Shown: positions 51,602-59,605 of the stretch, one piece after another
Numbering within the stretch: the stretch's first letter is position 1
How the letters are laid out: each line of letters opens with the position of its first letter
Assembly (NCBI GenBank): GCA_963819975.1
Contig: CAWFYE010000009.1
Span: forward strand, 62,001-126,000
From: Palsa-1392 sp963819975
GTDB lineage: Bacteria; Verrucomicrobiota; Verrucomicrobiia; Chthoniobacterales; UBA10450
Length of the DNA: 64,000 nt
Reading direction: 5' to 3'
Position numbers and translations under genes: made by a program
The notes under the pieces: model-generated
Database searches by the model: none
Told to the model about the DNA's origin: nothing
Seen by the model: the letters and a program-made list of their open reading frames with translations, nothing else

Positions 51602-52153
51602 TCAGGTCGACGTCGCCCTCCTTCCCGCCATCGATAACATGAACCTCGAAATCCCGCTAAAGATCAGGCTGATTCCAACCAGAGTTCCGATGACCCAGAC
51701 TGCGCTCGAAGGCCAATGGACCCAGATCAAGATACCGAGAATCAGCGTTACAATCCCGTCGAAGAGGACCCAGCCGGCGTGTTGCTTCCCGCGGATCTGA
51801 AAGTAGAGAACCAGCTCCAGCACACCTTCGAAAAGGAAAAAGACGGCTAGGATAAGAGTGAGGGAGATCACACCCAGAAGAGGGTGCATGAGCAAATAAA
51901 ACCCGGCGAGGCCGTAGGCGATGACGAGCAGCAGCTGCCAGAGAATTCCGCCGGCGCTGTGGCCGTGAAAGGCAAAGATGAGGTGGGCCACTCCAGCTAG
52001 AAGAATGAGCCACGCGAGCACAATCACGATCCCGATCGAGCAGGCCAATGGCAGGCTGATGGCCAAAAATCCGCAGACTATCATCAGGATGCCCCAGACC
52101 ATCGACCATCCGCTACCTTTCCTAGCAAAATCAAGAGGTGTATTTGTATTCAT
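51602..52153 (-). CDS. HdeD-like (DUF308) membrane protein
   Basis: The 183-residue product starts MNTNTPLDFARKGSGWSMVW. It has six hydrophobic helices in three pairs, with the family's GILMIVCGFLAISLPLACSI, LFEGVLELVLYFQIRG and VLFDGIVTLILGILIW patterns. HdeD in E. coli is linked to acid resistance; members elsewhere are uncharacterised. The 300 bases upstream (52154-52456) hold no gene I can support, only a GGATCC-flanked short palindrome near 52318. Confidence 0.87.
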   Translation of the reverse strand: MNTNTPLDFARKGSGWSMVWGILMIVCGFLAISLPLACSIGIVIVLAWLILLAGVAHLIFAFHGHSAGGILWQLLLVIAYGLAGFYLLMHPLLGVISLTLILAVFFLFEGVLELVLYFQIRGKQHAGWVLFDGIVTLILGILIWVHWPSSAVWVIGTLVGISLIFSGISRFMLSMAGRRATST

Positions 52154-52456
52154 TAGATTTTCGTAGTTTGCCGGGTAGCTGACCAAAAGGAGATCCCGAT
52201 GGCGAGCGAATAATCACAGGTCGCAGCACGCCGAGAGGAACGCGCCGTCCGTGCACGAGTCGAGAACCGATCTTATTTCGATTAGAATGCCTTATGGTTG
52301 TTCCCGTCGCGAAGAGGGATCCACGGGTTGGATCCTTTCTGCTCTTCCAATTCCAAAACCCAGTCGAAAAAAATCAATTCCTGGAGGTTTACGAGGCGGT
52401 TGGCGACAATCCATCTCTCACAAGCACGAGAGACGGAAGTAAGTCCGGTGAAAAGA

Positions 52457-52490
52457 GCGAAAAAGGCATCCAGCGCGGTCGCCGGATGCC
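52457..52490 (-). terminator. Rho-independent terminator of the secreted protein gene
   Basis: On the minus strand GGCATCC (from 52490) pairs with GGATGCC (to 52465) around a 12-base loop, followed by TTTTTCGCTCTTTT. It lies about 60 bases past the stop at 52551. A second perfect hairpin with 10-bp arms CCCGGGAATC/GATTCCCGGG (52502-52530) precedes it. Confidence 0.65.
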
Positions 52491-52550
52491 CTTCGCAAGC
52501 GCCCGGGAATCGGTTAGGACGATTCCCGGGAGCCAAACTAACGATTCCCT

Positions 52551-54590
52551 TTACGGGATCATGACTTGGACTTCGTTCGAGCAGTCGCCCGAGTCCGTCT
52601 CACACACCTGATAGGTGAATGTCGTCCCACTCGCATGTCGAACTTTGTCCTTCGTAGTTCCATCGTCTGGGCTCGTCTGAACGACGACGCCGTCTCGCAG
52701 GACGTTGATGTCGCCGCCATCGGCCGGATCCCACCTCAGGGTGACCTGGGCATTATCTCCACGCGCTTTCGCCTTCGCGCTGAGCATGATGGTCTCCCCG
52801 CCGCCGCAGGTCCCGAACTTGAAGCTTCCGATGCGCGTATGCCAGTTGAAATTGCTGGTCGTCGCATAGTACTCGTTCGCGTGCCAGAAGGTCAGCCCAT
52901 CGGTGGGATCAACCGTGGTCATACTATAATCGCCCCAGCGGTTTCCCGTCTGGCTTCCGGTGCCGTTGAACATGACGGCTTCTCCCTGGCCCAGGTCATT
53001 GAGCGGATCCCCGACAAGGCGACCGGCATATCGAATACCAGGGAACGTGCTGCCGCTCGAGGTTGCGTAACCGATCGCAGCATCGCCGCATTCATCCACG
53101 GCAATGCTAGGCATAAAGCGCCATATACCGTCCCCATTATTGGTCCAGGTTTGCTGCTGGACAGGAGTAGCAGGAAAGGCCCCGTCGGTCACATCGAATT
53201 GATACCAGCGTACACCCGTTTGACCGACACAACCCGCATCGGTACAAACCGTGCCGGAGGCCCACAACGATTCCACGCCGTTGCGATTCTGGTAGACCAC
53301 CGGCGTCATGATTTTGTCGCCCAAGCTATCCAGCTTGGAGGCAGTCCCCTGCTGAGGCACGACCGAAAAACCAGAAGTATTTGTGAAAGCGTCGATGAAC
53401 CCGTCGACCGTAATCTCGGCGTTCGGTGTATGGTTAACTCCGATACCGAAAGTTGAATTTGCCGGGTTAACAAAATCGACATGAAAAAACCGGGCGTGGA
53501 CTTGAGTCAAGGTCACGCCGCCGTTGGCTGGGCTGTCGATGGCCAATACCATTTCATCTCTACCGGCAGGCGGTGGATCGCCCGTGCGAAAGGTCGCGGC
53601 AACAAAGCTATAGGAATCTCCCACGCCAGCGAGCGGGACGGTAAACCCGATTGCGTTAGCCGGTCCTCCACTTAACATGCTGCCACGGTCAAGCGCATAG
53701 GCGCGGACACCATTGAAACTGACGGGGCTGCTAAACACGTTCATCGTCAGAAAATAAGCGCCACCAGGCTGCGGGTTATTCCAAAATGCAAATTTGGGAT
53801 AATCGCCAAGGTAGGTTGGATTCCCCGGGTCCACTTGGAGCGCGTAGAGGAACCAGCCGCCGGATACAGGACTAGACGTCTGAGAGACAGCTATGCACTG
53901 CCAGAATGACGACCCAGGAAATGAAGGAAAGGCAAAGTCACTAATCAGCCAGCGATCAGCCAAGGGATCGTAAAGAACGTAAGGGTCACCGTCGTTCTGG
54001 CCGTTGCAGGGTGTGCCAACCAGAGGAGCAAAGAGTGAGTTGTAGGTAGTCGGGCCAGCCAGGGTATTTCCGCTCTTGTCAAAAACCTTGAACGAGCTAT
54101 TGACGGCTTCGACGTAATGATTCGGCCCCACATCCCCGTCGGTGTCCGGCGGTTCGCATCCGCACCCGCTCTGGGTTTCCGCGACTCCCTCGAAGGTAAT
54201 CAGCGGCGCCGGAATGGTGGGCACTGTCGGCCGCTGCCACACATCTTTCAGGAGGGTCGCCGTCAAGTTGGGGCATGTCACTGCAGGACCGTTTGCTTCC
54301 TGCCCGATTCCTGGGTGCGGATAGCGTGTCAGAACTCTTTCATCAAACTCGGCTTTCGGCGCGATGTAAGGAAGACTGCTCAAATCCTGGTCCACTCGGA
54401 CAGGACCGACCATCCGGACTACTTCCGGCAAGGCAGACGCGGGCTTTGTTTGTTTTTTGGGCTGGGCTGACGCTTTGGAAAATACGCCAGTGCCAGCCAG
54501 CGCCAGACATAGGCCGACGCTGCCAACAATAATTCCGAACACGATCCGCAGATTAAGAAATGCGTCTCGTGCAGATGACCTCTTTTTCAT
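52551..54590 (-). CDS. Large secreted protein with C-terminal fibronectin-like domain
   Basis: The 679-residue product has a signal region (LRIVFGIIVGSVGLCLALAG). A conserved segment GCGCEPPDTDGDVGPNHYVE leads into a propeller-like body (YDPLADRWLISDFAF, LGDYPKFAFWNN, TGNRWGDYSMTTVDP) with several cysteine pairs. The last 85 residues, from GGETIMLSAKAKARG, look like a fibronectin type III-like beta sandwich. Homologues are found across Acidobacteria, Verrucomicrobia and Chloroflexi and have no known function. The start has AAGGAG about 11 bases upstream on the minus strand. It is followed by two hairpins. Confidence 0.82.
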   Translation of the reverse strand: MKKRSSARDAFLNLRIVFGIIVGSVGLCLALAGTGVFSKASAQPKKQTKPASALPEVVRMVGPVRVDQDLSSLPYIAPKAEFDERVLTRYPHPGIGQEANGPAVTCPNLTATLLKDVWQRPTVPTIPAPLITFEGVAETQSGCGCEPPDTDGDVGPNHYVEAVNSSFKVFDKSGNTLAGPTTYNSLFAPLVGTPCNGQNDGDPYVLYDPLADRWLISDFAFPSFPGSSFWQCIAVSQTSSPVSGGWFLYALQVDPGNPTYLGDYPKFAFWNNPQPGGAYFLTMNVFSSPVSFNGVRAYALDRGSMLSGGPANAIGFTVPLAGVGDSYSFVAATFRTGDPPPAGRDEMVLAIDSPANGGVTLTQVHARFFHVDFVNPANSTFGIGVNHTPNAEITVDGFIDAFTNTSGFSVVPQQGTASKLDSLGDKIMTPVVYQNRNGVESLWASGTVCTDAGCVGQTGVRWYQFDVTDGAFPATPVQQQTWTNNGDGIWRFMPSIAVDECGDAAIGYATSSGSTFPGIRYAGRLVGDPLNDLGQGEAVMFNGTGSQTGNRWGDYSMTTVDPTDGLTFWHANEYYATTSNFNWHTRIGSFKFGTCGGGETIMLSAKAKARGDNAQVTLRWDPADGGDINVLRDGVVVQTSPDDGTTKDKVRHASGTTFTYQVCETDSGDCSNEVQVMIP

Positions 54591-54883
54591 GTATTTAATA
54601 ACTCCTTAATGTATGGGTTGATGCTTTTTACCTATTATGAAGGCTATTAAAATGGCGCCCACATGTCACGATGCCTTTTCTAATGTTTTTGTAATGGTGA
54701 ACCCTCTCCGCTTCGTTGACGCGCGTGTTTTGGCCCTTTCCGGATTCGGCCAAAGCTGCGAACTGAAACGCGATTCGTCATTTACTCAGCCCTTGGCTCA
54801 GACCTGCGTCAAAATCCGCGGAAGACGGAACTGGGATAATTCCGGTGCGGCCCCGGAGTTTTGCGATACACTGGCCGCGACCC
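54591..54883. other. Promoter-side intergenic region
   Basis: About 290 bases between the divergent secreted-protein gene and tRNA-Leu. The left 60 bases are A/T-rich, with TAATAG/CATAAT-like hexamers on the minus strand suitable for a promoter. No gene is seen; an open frame here exists only by reading through the tRNA. Confidence 0.4.
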
Positions 54884-54968
54884 GCCGATGTGGCGAAATG
54901 GCAGACGCAACGGACTTAAAATCCGTTGGGCTTAACAGCCCGTGCCGGTTCGAGTCCGGCCATCGGCA
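54884..54968 (+). tRNA. tRNA-Leu (anticodon TAA)
   Basis: The acceptor stem GCCGATG (54884-54890) pairs with CATCGGC (54961-54967), discriminator A at 54968. The anticodon arm is ACGGA-CTTAAAA-TCCGT, anticodon TAA. It has the long variable arm of class II tRNAs (TGGGCTTAACAGCCCG) and T arm CCGG-TTCGAGT-CCGG. No CCA is encoded. It reads the rare codon TTA, which occurs in the TCGTTAGG word when read in frame. Confidence 0.96.
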
Positions 54969-55141
54969 AGCCTCGTTTCAGAGGTACAAGACACTGGAGA
55001 ACGCTTCTTTCGTTCTCACGAAGTCTCACCCGCTGATGGGTCATTCTACCCCATTTTGGTGGCAATTGGTGGCAGGAACTGTCACCGCATTTGGCAGTCT
55101 TTGGCGGTGCGGCCGGACTGGATCTTGCTGAGGATATCCAG

Positions 55142-55597
55142 ATGAAGCCGCCCAAAATGCTCCCCCGCAACAACGCGAACCCGTGGGACGATTCCGTCGG
55201 AAAGGGTCTATGGCTGCTCAAGCAAAAAGCAAAATTGCCCTCCGATAAATTGTTTCTGGAATGGCTCGAGAAGAACTGCCCAGGTCTAAGCCGGCGGTCG
55301 GCCTGCAACAAAATGCAGAGCGCCAGAATTTATTTGAAAGATCCGACAGCGAAATTCCCCAGCGAGCGGGCAGCTCGCGCCTCATCGAAAACAAAACCGC
55401 AGGCGGTTGCGCGCACGACCAAGCAGCAGCGACTCGTGCAGGCTATCGCTGAGCGTCTGTTCAAGCTGGAAAATTCACCTCAGATCGCTGCCTTCTACCA
55501 CGCTGCGTTCACACCGGACACGCCACCGAGGAAAGAATTAGAGCGCCATGTATTCGCCTGGGCGGTGCTCCTGGCTGAGAACGGGCTGACGAATTAA
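55142..55597 (+). CDS. Hypothetical protein, DUF3102-like helical segment
   Basis: About 151 residues start MKPPKMLPRNNANPWDDSVG. The middle (KLPSDKLFLEWLEKNCPGLS followed by RRSACNKMQSARIYL) resembles the WLE...S.RTA..YM pattern of DUF3102 proteins found in phages and plasmids. A basic linker and a helical C-terminus follow. It begins 170 bases past tRNA-Leu, a usual integration hotspot, and may be accessory DNA. An upstream in-frame start at 55091 is less likely. Confidence 0.55.
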   Translation: MKPPKMLPRNNANPWDDSVGKGLWLLKQKAKLPSDKLFLEWLEKNCPGLSRRSACNKMQSARIYLKDPTAKFPSERAARASSKTKPQAVARTTKQQRLVQAIAERLFKLENSPQIAAFYHAAFTPDTPPRKELERHVFAWAVLLAENGLTN

Positions 55598-56273
55598 TCC
55601 CGCGCCTGAGGGTGCAGAATTTGGGGCGCGGATTTTCTGCCCCCTTTCCTTTGAAATCTGGTTCACCCCTCTGCATCGCCCGAGACAGATTTCCTAGCCT
55701 TATGAAAAATAAGGTATGCCTGGGAATCATTCAAACAGGTCCGAACAATCTGCGATTTCATCACGGAACATTAGCTTGATCGGGCACTCGCCGATTCGAA
55801 TTTGAGGCACTTCAAAGATTATTGGAGTCCGCCCGCATAGTGATTCCGGGAGTATGCACTTCACAAAGGCAGGGCTCCGCACCGAAAATCCGTAGTTTCC
55901 GCAGTCTCTCCCGGCTACTTACTTGCTGCCTTACAGGATTGTGCACCTTTACACTCTCTTACCCGTCGTCCGGCAAATTGATCGGATTCGCGAGGAGGTT
56001 CGATTACACGGCTTTTTCGTTGCTGGGTGCGAAGACTTGGCCTTCTTGTCCGAAGGGCGGGCATCGGAAGAAAAGAGAACAACATCGCTCAAGCAAATCG
56101 GCCAATGGGAGAAGTGGGCCGTCGAAACGCAGCCTGACGGCAAGGTTCGATTTAGCACCTTGGCCGCGACCGCGAACGGCTCTTCTATTCCGCGGTGGGC
56201 TTGACCCCATTCAAAAAGTCGTCAACCAAGGGTCGGCTGCTCATAACGAAGCTAATTAGTGTGATTATCCTTG
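55598..56273. other. Poorly coding region after the tRNA-Leu proximal gene
   Basis: Open frames exist (for example 55923-56204 on plus), but none has a ribosome site, a recognisable family or a convincing codon pattern. Base composition is more A/T-rich than neighbouring genes. I read it as decayed accessory DNA. Confidence 0.4.
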
Positions 56274-56441
56274 GTGCAGCCGCCCGACAAAAAAACAACG
56301 ATAAAGCCGCTATGCATCGTCCCCGAGGCGACCGTCACCGCCTACAAGAAAAAGATCACGAACCTCGAGGCCCAACTCGCGGACCTGGAAAAGAAATCGA
56401 GCACACCGGTCCGCCCGAGTCGTCACGTCTCGCCAATTTAA
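56274..56441 (+). CDS. Possible 55-residue coiled-coil protein
   Basis: A GTG start gives a frame whose middle reads EATVTAYKKKITNLEAQLAD followed by LEKKSSTPV, a short heptad-like coiled coil. It ends SRHVSPI. The start lacks a clear Shine-Dalgarno and no family is recognised, so this is a tentative call within the accessory tract. Confidence 0.3.
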   Translation: MQPPDKKTTIKPLCIVPEATVTAYKKKITNLEAQLADLEKKSSTPVRPSRHVSPI

Positions 56442-56527
56442 ATGGACCAGATTAAAGCGGGCTGGGCCAGGCAAGCTGCCAGAAAGGCGGGAGCAGAGAC
56501 GCGAGCATTGGCGCGGCTAACCTGACT

Positions 56528-56554
56528 CGTTAGGCGGTTGAGGCGTGCCTAACG
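56528..56554. repeat. Inverted pair of the genomic word forming a hairpin
   Basis: CGTTAGGC (56528-56535) and GCCTAACG (56547-56554) are perfect inverted copies around an 11-base loop. It is the only tight inverted pair of the word in the window. In Haemophilus and Neisseria, inverted uptake-sequence pairs often serve as terminators, but no T-run follows here. Confidence 0.7.
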
Positions 56555-56576
56555 CCTGCCATCGGAGGCGGTGGGT

Positions 56577-56798
56577 GTGGATCATGCTGCTCGTGATTGG
56601 ATGCCGTCAACACCCGAAGAAAAACAACTGTGCGCCGCCCTAGGGGTTCCGCCATTTACCGACCGGCGAGAATGGTGTTTCGACCGTCTCAACGTTCTCG
56701 CGAAAATGCCGCTATCCGAAGAGGTCGACTGCGAAATAAGAGAACTCAACGAAGAGCTGCATTGGCCGCCGCCCAAAAGGGCACGGGCAAGAAATTGA
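56577..56798 (+). CDS. Possible small hypothetical protein
   Basis: A GTG at 56577 lies eight bases after GGAGG (56564-56568). The 73-residue product (PSTPEEKQLCAALGVPPFTD, LNVLAKMPLSEEVDCEIREL) is acidic and helical, with no recognised family. Another frame (56597-56965) overlaps it. If there is a frameshift, the C-terminal KKLSTAEIEETKKEIMSGHS of that frame could be its continuation. Confidence 0.35.
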   Translation: MDHAARDWMPSTPEEKQLCAALGVPPFTDRREWCFDRLNVLAKMPLSEEVDCEIRELNEELHWPPPKRARARN

Positions 56799-56989
56799 GC
56801 ACTGCTGAAATCGAAGAGACGAAAAAGGAAATCATGTCCGGCCACAGCGAAAAAAGAAACGCTGACCTGCTTCGCCGTCTGGGCAAAAGTGACCCACCCC
56901 GACTTTTCGGCTTCAAACTTTCGGGGACGACGCGCTTTTATCGGGTTCGTCTCGACGCCCCCTAGTGCTCGGGTTTAAAGCAATATGGC

Positions 56990-57772
56990 ATGAAGAAAGG
57001 CTGCCTTATTGCTCTCGGGATCGCGGTCGTGCTCGTCGCCGCCATCCTGCTTTTCGTCTTTGGTCTGACCCGCGGCGCGGTGAAGTCCGCCGACGATTTT
57101 CTCGCGCAGATCGGCGCAGGCAAGATCGAGACCGCCTACCAAGGAACGTCTGCCACGCTCCGCCAACGGCAAACGCTCGCCTCCTTTCATGAAACGGTGA
57201 AGGAACTTGGACTGACCGATTACGCGTCCGTCTTCTGGTCGAATCGCGAGGTGAAAAATGATCGCGCGCATCTCGAAGGCTCGGTCACGACCCGCACCGG
57301 CGGAAAGATTCCCCTGACGATCGAGCTGGTGAAGGAAGCGGGCCGATGGAAAGTAATGTTTCTTTCTGCGCCGCGCGCTGGTGTCACGATCGAACAAACC
57401 GGCAAAACACTGCCGAACGACGAAGCATCGAAGCGACTTGTGCTCGATTCCCTCCTCGCCTTTAACCAGGCCGTGGGGAACCGGAACTTCACCTCGTTTC
57501 ACCAGCAAATCTCGCGTTTGTGGCAGGAGCAGATTACTCCGCAAAAGCTGGATGAGATTTTTGCGGACTTCATCAGCAAGCGGGTTGATATCTCGTTGAT
57601 CAAAAATGTGGACCCGGTCCTGACCGAGGCGCCGACAATCGATTCCGACGGCATCCTGATCCTCGAAGGCTACTATCCGACCCACCCATCGAAGGTCCAT
57701 TTCCGCCTCAAATACATCTACGAACATCCAGCCTGGAAGCTTCTCGGGATCAAGGTGAACGTGAACGAATGA
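56990..57772 (+). CDS. Membrane-anchored protein of unknown function
   Basis: The 260-residue product starts MKKGCLIALGIAVVLVAAIL, a single N-terminal anchor. Two similar alpha/beta halves follow: the first (DDFLAQIGAGKIETAYQGTS through KVMFLSA) and the second (LAFNQAVGNRNFTSFHQQIS through WKLLGIKVNVN) look like tandem NTF2/DUF4878-type domains. They face the periplasm and presumably bind something small. It overlaps the next gene by four bases (ATGA). Confidence 0.8.
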   Translation: MKKGCLIALGIAVVLVAAILLFVFGLTRGAVKSADDFLAQIGAGKIETAYQGTSATLRQRQTLASFHETVKELGLTDYASVFWSNREVKNDRAHLEGSVTTRTGGKIPLTIELVKEAGRWKVMFLSAPRAGVTIEQTGKTLPNDEASKRLVLDSLLAFNQAVGNRNFTSFHQQISRLWQEQITPQKLDEIFADFISKRVDISLIKNVDPVLTEAPTIDSDGILILEGYYPTHPSKVHFRLKYIYEHPAWKLLGIKVNVNE

Positions 57773-58140
57773 AGTCCGACCTGCCGGCGAAACGGCTCTC
57801 CGAAGATGAACTGGAGGAGACCTTCGCGCGTTCCTCCGGCCCCGGCGGCCAGAACGTGAACAAGGTTTCGACCGCTGTGATGCTGCGGCATCGTCCGAGC
57901 GGGCTGAGCGTGACGGTGCAGGATTCGCGTTCGCAAATGCGCAACCGGCAACTTGCGCGCGAGCGTTTGTTTGAAGCGGTGGTGCGGCAGAAAGAAGAGG
58001 CACGGCAGCAGAAACGCGCCCAGGCCGCGCAGGAGCGCCGGCGCAATTCGCCGCGACCTCCGCGCTTGAAGAGGAAGATCCTCGAGAGCAAACGGAAGCG
58101 CTCGGCACTCAAGAAACTTCGCGCAAATCCGGTTGACTAG
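57769..58140 (+). CDS. Release-factor-like peptidyl-tRNA hydrolase (GGQ domain only)
   Basis: The 123-residue protein has the catalytic SSGPGGQNVNKVSTAVMLRH motif and a strongly basic C-terminal tail (RLKRKILESKRKRSALKKLR). It lacks the codon-recognition domain of RF1/RF2. This is the ArfB/YaeJ/C12orf65 class, which rescues stalled ribosomes or hydrolyses peptidyl-tRNA. It is coupled to the upstream membrane-protein gene by an ATGA overlap. Confidence 0.9.
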   Translation: MKSDLPAKRLSEDELEETFARSSGPGGQNVNKVSTAVMLRHRPSGLSVTVQDSRSQMRNRQLARERLFEAVVRQKEEARQQKRAQAAQERRRNSPRPPRLKRKILESKRKRSALKKLRANPVD

Positions 58141-58155
58141 GTTATTCGCCCGCTC

Positions 58156-59214
58156 GTGAAGGAGAAAAGCGTGCGATTGGGAGTGGTCGGGGCCGGCTGG
58201 CCGGGCCAGCAGCACGCCCGCGCCATTCGCGCCTCGCCAAATGGCATTCTCCAGGCGCTGGCCGAGCCTGACGAAAAGCGAGCGGCCGAGTTCGGCCAGA
58301 TCTACGCGCCAGCCACAATCCATTCCGACTACCGCGACTTGTTAGGCAACCCGGAGGTCGACGCGGTCGTGATTTGTCTGCCCAACCACCTCCATTTCCC
58401 AGCCACCCTCGCTGCCCTGCGCGCCGGCAAACATGTCCTTTGCGAGAAACCGCCGACGTTGAACGGAGCCGAGATGCATGTCCTGCAGGAGGAGTCGGAG
58501 AAACGTGGTTTGCTTTATTTCTTCAGCCGGCAGTTTCGTTTCACCCCGGCGATGCGACTGGCCCATGATCTCATATCGCGAGACGAGCTCGGCAGAATCT
58601 ATTTCGCGGAAGCTGTCTGGGTGCGTTCGCGAGGCATTCCCTCGGGTCTCGGCGGTTGGTTTACGGACAAGAAACGCTCTGGCGGCGGGACCCTGATCGA
58701 CATCGGAATTCATGCGCTGGATTCCGCCTGGTATTTGATGGGAACGCCACGGCCCGTTTCCGTCACGGCCTCGGTTTTTCAGAACTTCAAGCACCTCGTG
58801 GAAACACCGATCTTCGATGTCGAAGACGCCGCCTTCGCTTTCATCCGTTTCGAGAACGACGCGGTCGTGCAATTGAAGACTTCCTGGGCCGGCAACCTGA
58901 CGGACGAAATTCCCGAAGGCCAGGTTTTCGGACGCGAACTGAATAATTGCACCGTCTACGGCCAGAAGGCGACCGTCCGGCTGAAGCCACTTACGCTCTT
59001 TCAAGATCTGAATGGGAAGCTTGTCGACAAGGCACTCGAGCCGCGGGACAACGCGGACTCCTTCGAGTTACAGATGCAAAATTTTATCGACGCAATCAGT
59101 GGGAGGGTCGCTCCGATCAATACCGCACAGCAGGCAGTTTACCTGATGGAAATGCTCGACGCGATCTATCTCTCGAGCAGCAGCCGGCGTGAAGTGCCAA
59201 TCGCACGAGCGTAA
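58156..59214 (+). CDS. Gfo/Idh/MocA-family oxidoreductase
   Basis: The 352-residue product starts at GTG 58156 (VKEKSVRLGVVGAGWPGQQH). The Rossmann NAD(P) site is GVVGAGWPG, with the family EKP motif HVLCEKPPTLN and the substrate-side GGGTLIDIGIHALDSAWYL. It probably oxidises or epimerises a sugar or cyclitol; the substrate is unknown. It sits 15 bases after the release-factor-like gene. A TTGTTAGG near-word lies at 58340. Confidence 0.92.
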   Translation: MKEKSVRLGVVGAGWPGQQHARAIRASPNGILQALAEPDEKRAAEFGQIYAPATIHSDYRDLLGNPEVDAVVICLPNHLHFPATLAALRAGKHVLCEKPPTLNGAEMHVLQEESEKRGLLYFFSRQFRFTPAMRLAHDLISRDELGRIYFAEAVWVRSRGIPSGLGGWFTDKKRSGGGTLIDIGIHALDSAWYLMGTPRPVSVTASVFQNFKHLVETPIFDVEDAAFAFIRFENDAVVQLKTSWAGNLTDEIPEGQVFGRELNNCTVYGQKATVRLKPLTLFQDLNGKLVDKALEPRDNADSFELQMQNFIDAISGRVAPINTAQQAVYLMEMLDAIYLSSSSRREVPIARA

Positions 59215-59286
59215 ATAAATTACCTCCAAAGCCATCCGCACAGGAGGTTTGCTGCGAATTCGGTTTGTCAGCAACCAAACCAATTT

Positions 59287-59463
59287 ATGAAAAAACTTAT
59301 CTTGTTAGTCCCCGCCTTGGCGGTCTGCGCTCTCTCCTCCTGCACCACCGTGGTGAAGGAACCCGCGACCACCACCACGACGACTCATACTGAAACCGCG
59401 GTGACACGCACTCCCACGAGCACGAGCACGACGGTCACCCGTCAGAGCGCGGGCGGTTACTAA
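59287..59463 (+). CDS. Small Thr-rich lipoprotein
   Basis: The 58-residue product starts MKKLILLVPALAVCALSSCT, a type II signal with lipobox ALSSC. The mature part is dominated by Thr (TTTTTTHTETAV, TSTSTTVTRQ). It parallels the lipoprotein at 35572. A GGTTTG/CAAACC hairpin precedes the start, and a strong terminator follows. It is likely an abundant small envelope protein. Confidence 0.68.
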   Translation: MKKLILLVPALAVCALSSCTTVVKEPATTTTTTHTETAVTRTPTSTSTTVTRQSAGGY

Positions 59464-59487
59464 GGCGCAGCAAATATTCTAAGAAAT

Positions 59488-59515
59488 GGGAAACGCGAAA
59501 GCGTTTCCCTTTTTT
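59488..59515 (+). terminator. Rho-independent terminator
   Basis: GGGAAACGC (59488-59496), loop GAAA, GCGTTTCCC (59501-59509), then six T. It is perfect and lies 25 bases past the lipoprotein stop. The next 90 bases, up to the gyrA stop, contain a GGCGGG/CCCGCC hairpin that may end gyrA transcripts. Confidence 0.9.
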
Positions 59516-59605
59516 GTGTAGGAGCGGCCGTGTCGGGCCGCAACAAGCGATAAATGAAATCGAGATTTGACTCGATGAGGCGGGTTTTTCGAGCGAAGCC
59601 CGCCG

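Noticed and set aside
54637..55131. 165-codon protein across tRNA-Leu
   Set aside because: Its recognisable GEMADATDLKSVGLNSPC segment is simply the translated tRNA-Leu.
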